Shown: piece by piece, positions 52,809-61,460 of the stretch
Layout of the letters: each line of letters starts with the position of its first letter
Numbering within the stretch: position 1 is the stretch's first letter
Source of the DNA: Enterobacter_D sp963521185
GTDB taxonomy: Bacteria; Pseudomonadota; Gammaproteobacteria; Enterobacterales; Enterobacteriaceae
Assembly: GCA_963521185.1 (NCBI GenBank)
Contig: CAUQTV010000013.1
Coordinates: forward strand, 40,213 to 104,212
Length of the DNA stretch: 64,000 bases
Reading direction: 5' to 3'
Made by a program: the position numbers and the translations under genes
The notes under the pieces: generated by a model
The model's input: the letters and a program-made list of their open reading frames with translations, nothing else
Database searches by the model: none
What the model was told of the DNA's origin: nothing

Positions 52809-53587
52809 CTAATTCACTCATGCACGTCATGACACCCGGTCAGTTCAGCCCGTCTCAGCTACCAGTGAGTATTGATTATCCTGCGGCACTGGCACTGCGA
52901 CAGATGGCGCTGGTCCAGGATGAGCTGCCGAAATACCTGCTGGCGCCGGAAGTGAGTGCCCTGCTCCACTATGTTCCCGATCTTCACCGCAAGATGTTGC
53001 TGGCAACCCTGTGGAATACCGGGGCACGAATTAATGAGGCTCTGTCGCTGACGCGGGGAGATTTTTCCCTGGCGCCGCCCTACCCCTTCGTACAGCTGGC
53101 CACGCTCAAACAGCGCGCGGAAAAAGCGACCAGAACGGCAGGCCGTGCGCCGGCAGGCAATACGAGTCACAGGATTGTCCCCCTGTCCGACAGTCACTAC
53201 GTCAGTCAGCTGCTGATGATGGTGGCCACGCTGAAGATTCCGCTGGAGCGCCGCAACAAACGCACCGGCAGAACCGAGAAGGCGCGCATCTGGGAGATCA
53301 CCGACCGAACCGTCAGAACCTGGATAAACGAGGCTGTTGAATCCGCAGCCGCAGACGGGGTGAGGTTCTCCGTCCCGGTAACACCGCACACGTTCCGTCA
53401 CTCCTACGCCATGCATATGCTGTATGCGGGGATCCCGCTGAAAGTGCTGCAGAGTCTGATGGGGCACAAATCCGTCAGCTCGTCAGAGGTCTACACGAAA
53501 GTGTTTGCGCTCGATGTCGCGGCTCGTCACAGGGTCCAGTTCTACATGTCTGGCACTGATGCTGTTTCAATGATAAAGGGAACTTGA
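52805..53587 (+). CDS. resD: Tyrosine recombinase ResD (plasmid multimer resolution)
   Basis: The 260-residue protein matches F ResD closely. The catalytic set is complete: R75 (TGARINEAL), H195-x-x-R198 (PHTFRHSYAMHM), H221 (LMGHKS) and Y230 (SSEVYTKVF). GGAG precedes the TTG at 52805; an ATG at 52820 is an alternative start without a ribosome site. It resolves multimers at an rfsF-like site, which I did not locate with certainty. Confidence 0.92.
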   Translation: MTNSLMHVMTPGQFSPSQLPVSIDYPAALALRQMALVQDELPKYLLAPEVSALLHYVPDLHRKMLLATLWNTGARINEALSLTRGDFSLAPPYPFVQLATLKQRAEKATRTAGRAPAGNTSHRIVPLSDSHYVSQLLMMVATLKIPLERRNKRTGRTEKARIWEITDRTVRTWINEAVESAAADGVRFSVPVTPHTFRHSYAMHMLYAGIPLKVLQSLMGHKSVSSSEVYTKVFALDVAARHRVQFYMSGTDAVSMIKGT

Positions 53588-53611
53588 GAAGTAACAGATA
53601 TAAATTTACAT

Positions 53612-53652
53612 AACAAGATAACAAGATAACAAGATAACAAGATAACAAGATA
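53612..53652. repeat. AAGATAACA tandem repeats (partition site candidate)
   Basis: Four to five head-to-tail copies of AAGATAACA lie 57 bases after the end of the parB-like gene, followed by inverted copies (TTGTTATCTT at 53658 and GGTTATCTTA at 53694). The same motif recurs upstream of parA. Confidence 0.7.
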
Positions 53653-53708
53653 TTACCTTGTTATCTTCATTAACAGTTAATATGGTGTTATCTGGTTATC
53701 TTAATTTT

Positions 53709-54014
53709 TTATTTTAGTTTCGCTTTTTCAATCAGTTGCGATATTTCATCTTTTGTCAACATTTCTAATGCCATCACAGCCGCTCTCACCACATCTGACC
53801 GGTTTGCTCTTGTTCGTCCAGATAGCATTTCTTCTCTGATGACGTTATCTATTGCACGTAAGTTCTCATCAGCCAGAGAAATACTAACTGGTTTAGCTTT
53901 GCTCGCCGTCGGCTTTTTGGTGGAAGCTTCAACTTCCGTTGTATTAAGACCAGCAGACCCACCATGAATGAATGAAGCTTCATCCTTCGGCGGCGTATGA
54001 GCTCTATTCCTCAT
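53709..54014 (-). CDS. ParG-like centromere-binding protein
   Basis: The 101-residue protein has a disordered basic N-terminal half (ASTKKPTASKAKP) and a C-terminal ribbon-helix-helix-like half (VSISLADENLRAIDNVIREE, RSDVVRAAVMALEML). This layout is that of ParG-type partners of small ParA ATPases. Its ATG overlaps the parA stop by ATGA. It probably binds the AAGATAACA repeats and represses the operon. Confidence 0.75.
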   Translation of the reverse strand: MRNRAHTPPKDEASFIHGGSAGLNTTEVEASTKKPTASKAKPVSISLADENLRAIDNVIREEMLSGRTRANRSDVVRAAVMALEMLTKDEISQLIEKAKLK

Positions 54015-54640
54015 AGAACAATCTCTCTTACCAGAGCCTCAATTTCTTCTTGAGCTTTAGTGTTCTGTGTTTCGAAAATAGTCATAGACTCAGCCCAGGC
54101 ATCTCTGTGAGCTTTACGGTCACAAATTCGAGATTCTGACAGCTTCATTTGTGGAAAATCCTTAAGAACTTCGGCAGCCTGATTTGCTTCATTCACAAAC
54201 ATATTAGTTGGCGTCATATTCAAAACTAAATACCCTCGAACAGCTTCATTGAAATCCTTTGCCGCAGTGAACACTGAACATGTATGAGGGACTACATCCA
54301 GATCCATTTGTGAAGGACGTAGAGGGGAAATGAATACATCAGCCGCCATCAATCCACTTCTCATTTCTGCGCTGTCTCGTCCAGCACAGTCTGCTATTAC
54401 GAAGTCATACGATTTCTCATGCTCTTTCAGCATTGCTTTAATGTTGCCAGTCGCACCTGTGACGGGGATATGGGGAAGATGTTCCGGCCGATTGTTATAC
54501 CAGGTTATAACTGATTTCTGATCATCAGCATCAACAATAAGAACTCGTTTACCAAGCGTCATTAGATATGCAGCAATGGAAACAGCTAGTGTACTTTTAC
54601 CAACACCGCCCTTTTGACTACCAAGAACTATGATCATCAT
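54011..54640 (-). CDS. parA: Small ParA-type (type Ib, ParF-like) partition ATPase
   Basis: I chose ATG 54640 (MMIIVLGSQKGGVGKSTLAV) behind AAAGGTG, giving 209 residues. It has a deviant Walker A (KGGVGKST), Walker A' region DADDQKS, and Walker B VIADCAG, with no N-terminal HTH, so DNA binding and autoregulation fall to the small partner. It moves plasmid copies over the nucleoid. It replaces the sopABC expected beside an F-type RepE. Confidence 0.88.
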   Translation of the reverse strand: MMIIVLGSQKGGVGKSTLAVSIAAYLMTLGKRVLIVDADDQKSVITWYNNRPEHLPHIPVTGATGNIKAMLKEHEKSYDFVIADCAGRDSAEMRSGLMAADVFISPLRPSQMDLDVVPHTCSVFTAAKDFNEAVRGYLVLNMTPTNMFVNEANQAAEVLKDFPQMKLSESRICDRKAHRDAWAESMTIFETQNTKAQEEIEALVREIVL

Positions 54641-54928
54641 TGCACCTTTCATCATGTTAACTTATTAAGATAATACGCGAGGGAGGTTAGCATTACAACA
54701 AGATAACAACTTATTTAATTGTTATCTTGTTAAGTTATATAAATACTATAAATCATATACATATGATTAACATAACATGTTTATTGTTATCTTAATAAGT
54801 TATTAGTTTATCATGATATTAATATGGGCGGATGACAAAAAACTAAGAGTATTACTGTAAATTTTGCCAAAAGGGAGGACATGAATGGACCTGGTGTGGA
54901 AGAAGAATCCAAGAGGTAAGTTTGAACT
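54641..54928. promoter_or_regulatory. par operon control region with AACAAGATAACAA dyad
   Basis: A perfect 13-base inverted repeat (AACAAGATAACAA at 54697-54709 and its complement at 54719-54731) is followed by further GTTATCTTAATAAGTTA-type copies to about 54805. It is the presumed operator/promoter and second partition site of parA. Confidence 0.65.
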
Positions 54929-54957
54929 GTAGTGGCATAGTGAATTTGGCCACCTGG
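54929..54957. mobile_element. Orphan IS911-like terminal repeat
   Basis: Twenty-six of 29 bases match the outer end of the IS911-like element at 15280-15252 (shared core TGAATTTGGCCACCTG). No transposase follows before the RepE iterons begin at 55065, so it is a leftover IS end. Confidence 0.55.
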
Positions 54958-55064
54958 CTGGCCAGAAGCTTCAGATAAAACGTTTAATAGCTTTCTTCTC
55001 AGACACATTTTCAGGGCAGGTAAAATGTAGTGAGAGAGCAAAAGCAAATTTGTCTCGTGAAAAC

Positions 55065-55341
55065 TGTGACAATTAGCCCTTAAAAGGACTGTGTAACAAG
55101 GGGGGCTGTGGACGCTTCTGTGACAAATGGCACTCACTGCACGCAGGCAAGTGTGACACAAAGCCCTCGGCTAACAGTGACAATTAGCCCTCGAACGGGG
55201 GGATAAGAATAAAGTTAAGGGCAAATCTGGACACTGTAGTCTGCCATGAAGAGGGTTAAAGGGCTGAACTGTGACAAAACGCCCTTAGTGTTATAAATAA
55301 AGCGTGACTAATTGCCCTCAGAGATGTGACAAACTGCCTTC
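55065..55341 (+). repeat. RepE iterons downstream of repE (incC-like)
   Basis: Seven copies of a TGTGACAAATTGCCCT-type iteron start at about 55065, 55119, 55152, 55176, 55270, 55303 and 55325, all in the same orientation. In F such an array titrates RepE and limits copy number by handcuffing with the origin iterons. Confidence 0.85.
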
Positions 55342-55344
55342 GAT

Positions 55345-56100
55345 TTAAGCCGGTAAAATATTCGCTATGTCACTGAAAGAAAATACAATATGTGTCGTCT
55401 GTCTGCCTTTCTTCTTCTCGATATAGGACAAACGCATTGGAGTTCTCGTATTGATCTCATCTACACTGGCCTGCAGGAATCGGCGGCGAAAGTCGGGCAT
55501 ACGCTGATAACTTTGTGGCAGCTGGTATCGCTCCATAATCCAGTCTATTTTCAGAGAAACTACTCCAGAACCATCAGCTTTACGGTATTGGCAAAGCGAC
55601 TCATATAAACGCATGGCGTAGGGGTTAGTGATCTCTTTCGTTTCACTGAGCCGGAACTGCGTGAAGCGGTTCTGCAGCCCTATGAAGAAAGGGATCAGGT
55701 AAGGGTTGATATGTACACTATAAAGGCCCCTTGATGGGCTGTGCGCGCGCTTAATGAACCAGGGAAAGGATTCATATCCCTTTTCCTGTCCGGCATCTTC
55801 TTCAGGTCGATAAAAAACCACTTCTTTTCCGGCAAATCCTTTGAGAGCTTGACGTATATCTTTACTGGCCTCAGCTGAAGTTAGGCCAAAGGTCTGGGCA
55901 TAGTTCGCGACCTGAATCTCGCAAATACCATTATGTTCCTGAAGCGTACCGTCCGATTTTCTTATTTGCTCAACAAAAAGATAAAGCATGCGTTTTTGAT
56001 CGCGGGAAAGGCTGTAGGCCGCCTCAGTCAACTCGTTAGACTGCACAATTCGCGGGCTATTTTTACGTTTTTTGTGATTTATAACCGCAATTTCCGTCAT
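55345..56100 (-). CDS. repE: F-type (IncFIA) replication initiator RepE
   Basis: I chose ATG 56100 (MTEIAVINHKKRKNSPRIVQ), giving 251 residues, the length of F RepE, with near-identity to it from memory. Two winged-helix domains cover residues 15-144 and 145-246. Monomers bind oriS iterons to start replication and dimers bind the operator to repress repE. The C terminus (SFSDIANILPA) differs from F, suggesting the FIA(HI1)-like branch. Confidence 0.96.
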   Translation of the reverse strand: MTEIAVINHKKRKNSPRIVQSNELTEAAYSLSRDQKRMLYLFVEQIRKSDGTLQEHNGICEIQVANYAQTFGLTSAEASKDIRQALKGFAGKEVVFYRPEEDAGQEKGYESFPWFIKRAHSPSRGLYSVHINPYLIPFFIGLQNRFTQFRLSETKEITNPYAMRLYESLCQYRKADGSGVVSLKIDWIMERYQLPQSYQRMPDFRRRFLQASVDEINTRTPMRLSYIEKKKGRQTTHIVFSFSDIANILPA

Positions 56101-56116
56101 GACAGATCCAATTGAT

Positions 56117-56143
56117 GTGTGACAGTGAATCACATTGTCACAC
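56117..56143. promoter_or_regulatory. RepE operator dyad
   Basis: GTGTGACA (56117-56124) and TGTCACAC (56136-56143) are exact inverted half iterons just upstream of repE, the site for RepE dimer autorepression. Confidence 0.8.
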
Positions 56144-56195
56144 TTATTTTAAAAGAGTCAACCGATGGGGATAACTTTGTGAGTTCAACCAATTA

Positions 56196-56402
56196 CTGAG
56201 GGCAATTTGTCACAGGCTTGAGGGTAAATTGTCACGGATTAAAATGAAATGTGAGGGTGATTTGTCACTCTTAAAGGGCAAATTGTCACGGTGATCATCC
56301 CGGAACCCGCGCCACGAAAGGGTTAACGGACTCCCTAAAAAAGAAGATCTAACAATATCTTTAAAAAGATCTTTTAAAAATAGCGCCGGTATATGTGGAT
56401 AA
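56196..56402. other. oriS-like (ori2) origin of the RepE replicon
   Basis: Four iterons (GAGGGCAATTTGTCACA type) at 56198, 56220, 56253 and 56273, opposite in orientation to the incC-like set, are followed by an AT-rich melting region (56335-56390) and a perfect DnaA box TGTGGATAA at 56394-56402. This is the F ori2 arrangement. Confidence 0.85.
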
Positions 56403-56536
56403 CCCGCAAATGTTATTTCAGAGTGAACGTGCAAAATTTGGCATTGGTGCACTTGCGCTTCCTCGACCGTTCGCGGGCTTCGCCCGGTCACTTATCTGCG
56501 GCGAGCACTTTCAGCGTTTTCAAAAGACGATGATCT

Positions 56537-57811
56537 CTAACTGATCCTAGCGATTGGGATATCTTTCCAGTTAGTTGTGTAAGCAGGAGAAAGCATTTCC
56601 CGTTTCATTTTCCATTCAGGTGCAATGCCACGGCCTGCAAACCAGACATGTCCCAGACCAGACTGATTAATGCCATCCAACACCCTCATAAGTTCAGTGC
56701 TGCGGGGACGCTGGGGTTGCTCATCAAACAGGTTCAGCTGCGCCACACCAGACGCACCGAAATCGTTCAGCATGACACCGGCCTTTGCGTAGCGGTGACC
56801 GTCCTGCCAGATACGCTCCAGCGCGCGTACAGCCGCCGCAATGACGTCACGGGTGTCCTGGGTAGGGGTAAGCAGCTTTTCCGTCGCCACGTTGCCGTAG
56901 TACGGCTCATTCAGCGCAAACGGAGAGGATTTGATAAAGACCGAGATATGCCTGCAGTACTGCCGTTCGCCCCGCAGTTTCTCTGCTGCGCGCTCTGCAT
57001 ACTGGCAGATCGCCTGATGCATCTCCTCCTGAGCAGTGATGCGCTGACCGAATGACCGGCTGCAGACAATCTGTTGTTTTGCAGGCGGCGCTTCTTCCAG
57101 TGCGATACAGCTTTCACCATTAAGTTCGCGTACAGTACGCTCCAGCACCACACTGAAATTTTTGCGGATAAAGGACGGGTTCGTGCGCGCCAGCTGCAGG
57201 GCAGTGGTGATCCCCATCGTGTTTAATTTTTTCGCAATACGCCGGCCAACGCCCCACAGCTCCTCCACCGGCTGCAGCGAAAGCAGTTTTTCTATGCGCA
57301 GGGTATTACCTTTAGCGAGTGCCAAGACTCCACCAAACTGGGGCCACTCTTTAGAGGCCCATTGTGCTGATTTTGCTAGGGTTTTTGTGGGGCCCATTCC
57401 CACGCCAATGGTCAACTTGGTACAGGCATAGACATGCTCACGCAGCTGGCGACCAAAATCCTCAAAATTAATACAGCTATCTATACCCCGGACATCGAGG
57501 AACATCTCATCGATGCTGTACTGCTCAACGCGGGGGGCTAATTCCTCAAGGCATGTCATCACCCTGTTGGACATTGAAGCGTAAAGCTCATAATTGCTTG
57601 AAAAAGAATAAACTTTTTCGGTGAAACGCATCTCTTTCAGCTGAAACCATGGTATGCCCATTTTGATCTGAAGCCGTTTTGCCTCCGCACTTCTCGCAAT
57701 AACACAGCCATCGTTGTTGGACAAAACGATCACCGGCCGGCCTCGCAGATCCGGTCTGAAGACTTTCTCACAGCTTGCATAAAAGGAATTCACATCAGCC
57801 AGGGCAAACAT
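56537..57811 (-). CDS. umuC: Translesion DNA polymerase V subunit UmuC-like
   Basis: The 424-residue Y-family polymerase has the active-site FALADVNSFYASCEKVF (D6) and YSIDEMFLDV (D-E), plus the little-finger and UmuC C-terminal regions. It starts at the last base of umuD. With UmuD' it makes error-prone Pol V, giving SOS mutagenesis carried by the plasmid. Confidence 0.94.
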   Translation of the reverse strand: MFALADVNSFYASCEKVFRPDLRGRPVIVLSNNDGCVIARSAEAKRLQIKMGIPWFQLKEMRFTEKVYSFSSNYELYASMSNRVMTCLEELAPRVEQYSIDEMFLDVRGIDSCINFEDFGRQLREHVYACTKLTIGVGMGPTKTLAKSAQWASKEWPQFGGVLALAKGNTLRIEKLLSLQPVEELWGVGRRIAKKLNTMGITTALQLARTNPSFIRKNFSVVLERTVRELNGESCIALEEAPPAKQQIVCSRSFGQRITAQEEMHQAICQYAERAAEKLRGERQYCRHISVFIKSSPFALNEPYYGNVATEKLLTPTQDTRDVIAAAVRALERIWQDGHRYAKAGVMLNDFGASGVAQLNLFDEQPQRPRSTELMRVLDGINQSGLGHVWFAGRGIAPEWKMKREMLSPAYTTNWKDIPIARIS

Positions 57812-58242
57812 CAGAACATCTCCCGTGGCCGGTGGATGATATGCGTCACCACCCCGAATATCTCCAGCTCATCCGGGTCCGGATATAACGCGGGATAAGC
57901 GGCATTCATCGGTAGCAGGGCCAGGCGGGGACGCAACTGGAGCCGTTTAACCGTAAATCCCCCGTCAACGCTGGCCACGACAATATCGCCGTGTACGGGT
58001 TTTTCCGCACTGTCGACAACCAGCAGATCACCGTTGAAAAGACTGCCATCAGCCATGCTGTCTCCGCTCGCACGGAGGTAGTAGGTTGCGCTGCGGTGTC
58101 TTATGCAATAGTCATTTAAATCAAGCTCTTGCTCAACATAATCTTGTGCCGGGGAGGGAAATCCACAGGAAGCCCTGTCGGCAAACAAAGGAAATGCCAG
58201 TGGCGGACAATCACTGGCGGGAAACGTCATAACCAGTTTCAT
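57811..58242 (-). CDS. umuD: SOS mutagenesis protein UmuD-like
   Basis: The 143-residue LexA-fold protein has self-cleavage site C26-G27 (RASCGFPS), nucleophile S62 (ASGDSMAD) and lysine K99 (FTVKRL). RecA filaments trigger cleavage to the active UmuD'. A LexA box lies 18 bases upstream, and umuC follows with overlapping ends. Confidence 0.94.
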   Translation of the reverse strand: MKLVMTFPASDCPPLAFPLFADRASCGFPSPAQDYVEQELDLNDYCIRHRSATYYLRASGDSMADGSLFNGDLLVVDSAEKPVHGDIVVASVDGGFTVKRLQLRPRLALLPMNAAYPALYPDPDELEIFGVVTHIIHRPREMF

Positions 58243-58260
58243 CTTCTTATCTCTTTTATA

Positions 58261-58276
58261 CTGTATGTATAAACAG
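58261..58276 (-). promoter_or_regulatory. LexA (SOS) box of umuDC
   Basis: CTGTATGTATAAACAG fits the CTG-N10-CAG LexA consensus and sits just before umuD. Confidence 0.85.
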
Positions 58277-58460
58277 TATAGGCGGAGAACATTTTAAAAG
58301 TGAAGCGCAAAAAATTCTGCAGGGCCTTGATTGCATCGCTGTGTGTTTGTGATTTCATCTAAAAGAGAATTTATTTGTGTTCATTTTGAGTATTCAATAT
58401 TGACACCAAAGATCAATATGATAGTTTTATTCTCAATTTGAGAAATATATAAGGCTCTTA

Positions 58461-59435
58461 ATGATGAATATCTATTGTGATGATGGCTCAACGAATGTAA
58501 AGCTGGCCTGGTTTGCTGAAGGCTCCCTGCAAACGTCCATTTCTGCCAATTCTTTCCGTCATGGCTGGAAAGTGGCTGATTTCGGCGCGAGCGCGTTTAA
58601 TTATCAGGTAGGGCTGCTGAAGTACACCTGGGACAGTGTAAGTCGTGATGCAGTGCCGACGACGAACGTGGAATATCAGTACGGCGATATGAATCTCCTC
58701 GCCGTCCACCATGCGCTCCTGAACAGCGGCCTTTCACCGCAGCCGGTTTCGCTTACTGTCACGCTGCCCCTGAGCGAATTTTATGATCAGGACTGCCAGA
58801 AAAATGAAGAAAACATTGAGCGAAAACGTTCTAACTTACTCCGTGAGCTGACTGTTAATAAGCGGGAGCGTTTCACCATTACTGATGTGAAGGTGATGCC
58901 GGAATCTCTTCCTGCCGCCTTCAGCAGGCTGGCCGGGCTGAAACCGGGCCCCTCTGAGACATCACTGATCATCGATCTGGGGGGAACCACGCTCGATGCC
59001 GGGATCATTGTGGGGCAGTTTGACGACATCAGCGCCGTGCATGGTAATCCGGGCGTCGGGGTATCCGTGGTGACCCGTGCAGCCCAGGCCGCACTGCGTG
59101 CCGCTGACAGTGAAACCAGCCCGCTGATGGCTGACACTGTCATCCGGTCCCGGAAAGATCGTGCATTTCTGTCGAGCATCATCAATGATGGAGAAAAAAT
59201 TGATTATGTAACTGACAAAATTGAAGAAGCAATCGCCACGCTGGGCGCGCAGGTGATCGGTGAACTGGTTCGTTATCGCAACGTGAACAGAATTTTTCTT
59301 GTTGGTGGCGGCGCGGTGCTGATTGAGGATGCTGTCCGGCAGGCGTGGCCATTATCGGCAGAGCGGATCGAAATCATTCCTGATCCCCAGCTGGCTCTGG
59401 TCCGGGAGATTGCTCTGTACCATAGCGAGGTCTGA
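58461..59435 (+). CDS. parM: Actin-like partition ATPase ParM (StbA)
   Basis: The 324-residue protein resembles R1 ParM throughout: phosphate-1 loop DDGSTNVKLAW, ENIERKRSN, phosphate-2 IIDLGGTTLDAG and adenosine loop FLVGGGAVLIED. It forms filaments that push plasmid pairs apart. A second ATG at 58464 is an alternative start. It is followed after two bases by its adaptor gene; the parC-like centromere should lie in the AT-rich 58290-58440. Confidence 0.94.
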   Translation: MMNIYCDDGSTNVKLAWFAEGSLQTSISANSFRHGWKVADFGASAFNYQVGLLKYTWDSVSRDAVPTTNVEYQYGDMNLLAVHHALLNSGLSPQPVSLTVTLPLSEFYDQDCQKNEENIERKRSNLLRELTVNKRERFTITDVKVMPESLPAAFSRLAGLKPGPSETSLIIDLGGTTLDAGIIVGQFDDISAVHGNPGVGVSVVTRAAQAALRAADSETSPLMADTVIRSRKDRAFLSSIINDGEKIDYVTDKIEEAIATLGAQVIGELVRYRNVNRIFLVGGGAVLIEDAVRQAWPLSAERIEIIPDPQLALVREIALYHSEV

Positions 59436-59437
59436 CT

Positions 59438-60103
59438 GTGCCAGCCGGCAAATATTCTTTCTATCTTCACACCGATGACCGCACGGATATGCTGGTTTCC
59501 GCCACACTTGAAACGGTTTCTCAGCCGTTGCGCGGGGATTTTCTGCGCACGGCAACCACGGCAGGTGGGGTGCTGTACCGGATTGATACGCGCCTTCCCG
59601 CGCTCATCACCGAGCTGTTCGACGGTAAGCTGTACTCGGTACAGCTTACGTGCCTTATCGGTGCACTGAACGGCCTGCTGCCGGCTTCACCGGCAGCGGA
59701 GGTGAGGGGGGCTTTGCATGCCAGGCGATGGGCTGAAACCGATAGCGAAGAACCTGATGAGCGGCGGCGCATTACCCTGCAGTTGCCGGAGACAAATGCC
59801 ACCGTCAGAATGATTGAATCAGCCCCCTCCCGGTTACGGGGACAGCTGTTGCGCCAGCTCATCACCACGGGGTGCGCGCTCCATACGCTGGATGTCCGGC
59901 TGCCACAGCTGCTGACGAACCTGCCGGCACCGCCCGGCACGCTTAACGCGCTGATGAGTCTTCTGACCGAAGTCACAGGCGAGGCAGGCGGGACACAGGC
60001 CCCTGCAGCTGACAAACACACTGAGGCTGTGAGGGCAGACGTATCGGTTGCAGACGCTGGCGAAGAAGCCAGAATCAGAAATAATATGAAAAAACTATTC
60101 TGA
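59438..60103 (+). CDS. stbB: Partition adaptor StbB/ParR-like protein
   Basis: The GTG at 59438 lies two bases after parM. The 221-residue product contains two related segments (FYLHTDDRTDMLVSATLETV...LRGDFLRTATTAGGVLYRID and LQLPETNATVRMIESAPSR...LRGQLLRQLITTGCALHTLD), suggesting an internal duplication; each may contain an RHH-like unit. Position defines it as the ParM partner that binds the centromere. Confidence 0.8.
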   Translation: MPAGKYSFYLHTDDRTDMLVSATLETVSQPLRGDFLRTATTAGGVLYRIDTRLPALITELFDGKLYSVQLTCLIGALNGLLPASPAAEVRGALHARRWAETDSEEPDERRRITLQLPETNATVRMIESAPSRLRGQLLRQLITTGCALHTLDVRLPQLLTNLPAPPGTLNALMSLLTEVTGEAGGTQAPAADKHTEAVRADVSVADAGEEARIRNNMKKLF

Positions 60104-60114
60104 CAGGAGGCGCG

Positions 60115-60372
60115 ATGTCACGATTTAAACAGCAGGTTGAAAGCATTGCCGCCCGGATACTGAAAAGGGCCGGGGTGCCGGCGGCAGAAATGCCCGACAC
60201 TCTGAAGAAAACGGGCAGGGGAATGATCCTGTTCAGCATTCTGCTTGTCGTTCCGCTCCTGCTTGCCAGCCATGTCCCTCTTGCGGTCACTATTGTTCTC
60301 CAGCTGGGCTATGCCGCACTGATGTGTACCGGCGTCATTCTGGCCTTTGACGACGGGAAAAAAGTCCGATAA
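60115..60372 (+). CDS. Small membrane protein after the par operon
   Basis: The 85-residue product starts 11 bases after stbB behind AGGAGG and has two membrane helices (MILFSILLVVPLLLASHVP and VTIVLQLGYAALMCTGVILAF) after a basic helix. It is probably the third gene of the par transcript. Function unknown. Confidence 0.65.
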   Translation: MSRFKQQVESIAARILKRAGVPAAEMPDTLKKTGRGMILFSILLVVPLLLASHVPLAVTIVLQLGYAALMCTGVILAFDDGKKVR

Positions 60373-60398
60373 GTACAGCATCCCCACCCGATACCGAA

Positions 60399-60425
60399 GC
60401 CCTTCATCAGTGACGGGCTTTTTTA
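60399..60425 (+). terminator. Terminator of the parM-stbB transcript
   Basis: GAAGCCC and GGGCTTTT pair around a 12-base loop, followed by T residues, 27 bases after the last gene. Confidence 0.6.
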
Positions 60426-60652
60426 TGCCGCGAACAGCGGACGTCGTCCACGTCGTTCTCACTGTACCGACAGGGCCGGTACGCTTATGACCCGCACGCA
60501 GCGCGTCGGGGCGGTGTCCTGATCATTTCCTGCGGGTGTGCCACCCTATCGTTGCCGGTTAGTCGTACCCGCCGCACGTTTTTTGTCTAATTGACATATC
60601 CTGTCATTCTGACGTGCTCAGTCATTCAGAACAGGGCAGTAGTAAGCCAGCC

Positions 60653-60661
60653 TTATCCACA
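60653..60661 (+). promoter_or_regulatory. Isolated DnaA box
   Basis: TTATCCACA is a perfect DnaA box in the 340-base gap between the par operon and the SRAP gene. Otherwise this gap holds only short repeats (CTGTCATTCTGAC, TCAGTCATTCAG). Confidence 0.45.
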
Positions 60662-60713
60662 AAAACAGGGGATAACTCTGTGCAGGAGGGCGGGTAAGCT
60701 GTGTGCAGATTGT

Positions 60714-61385
60714 TCAGATCGGCTGTATCAGTTCCGCACCCTGATTCTTCACGTTTCCTACTGCGCGAGTAACCGCGTGCCAGATAAAATCCTCTGCAGA
60801 AACGCTTCCCTGGTGGGCGATATCTTCCGCCTCTTTTCCGTTGGTATTTTGCTGCAGCCAGCTGCGTGCTGCGTCCGGAGTCAGTACCAGCGGGCGGCGA
60901 TCATGAATATCAACCAGCCCTTTATCCGCCGCCGCAGTGACGATAAGAAAGCCTTCATTCTCATCGCCGCGTTCAAATGGCGTACTGCCGATCGCTGCGA
61001 ATAACAATGGCTGGCTATCACGCCGGTGAATGAAATACGGCTGTTTTGCGCTCCCTTCCTTCTTCCATTCATACCAGCCATCGGCAAACACAATCGCGCG
61101 TCCGTGTAACCACAACGACTTAAACATTCGACTGGTCGCGGCGGTTTCCAGACGGGCATTAATAAGGGGCTGCTTATTCCACCATTCGGGCGCGTAGCCC
61201 CAGTGAACAGGATCGAGATGCAGGGCGCTATCCTTTTCACTCAGCAGGAGCACCTTCGTGCCGGGAGCCACGTTATACCGACCAACAGGCTGATGGTCGA
61301 CGGCAATGATGTCACGAGCAGCATCGTCAGCAAGATATGCAAGATATTCCTCGCGGGTATTGAACTGCGTAAATCGTCCGCACAT
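60714..61385 (-). CDS. SRAP-family (YedK/HMCES-like) abasic-site protein
   Basis: I chose ATG 61385 because the family needs Cys at position 2 (MCGRFTQF); the 223 residues match the family length, while the upstream extension is not homologous. Cys2, the Asn/Asp in RYNVAPGT, NARLETA and the HERCP-like DIHDRRPLVL region are present. SRAP proteins form a covalent link to abasic sites in single-stranded DNA, useful during plasmid entry and SOS. Confidence 0.93.
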   Translation of the reverse strand: MCGRFTQFNTREEYLAYLADDAARDIIAVDHQPVGRYNVAPGTKVLLLSEKDSALHLDPVHWGYAPEWWNKQPLINARLETAATSRMFKSLWLHGRAIVFADGWYEWKKEGSAKQPYFIHRRDSQPLLFAAIGSTPFERGDENEGFLIVTAAADKGLVDIHDRRPLVLTPDAARSWLQQNTNGKEAEDIAHQGSVSAEDFIWHAVTRAVGNVKNQGAELIQPI

Positions 61386-61439
61386 GCGTTCCTCCGGCCT
61401 GATCATTTCTTTACAGCATAGTTCGTGCGGTACCGTGCC

Positions 61440-61455
61440 GTGACAAATTGCCCTC
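61440..61455 (+). repeat. Orphan RepE-type iteron
   Basis: GTGACAAATTGCCCTC is a perfect iteron core, 5 kb from oriS, between the SRAP start and the first leader block. Confidence 0.7.
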
Positions 61456-61460
61456 ATAAG

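Noticed and set aside
53612..53700. Regular short repeats resembling a CRISPR array
   Set aside because: The 9-base units are contiguous without spacers and recur around the par operon; they fit partition iterons.
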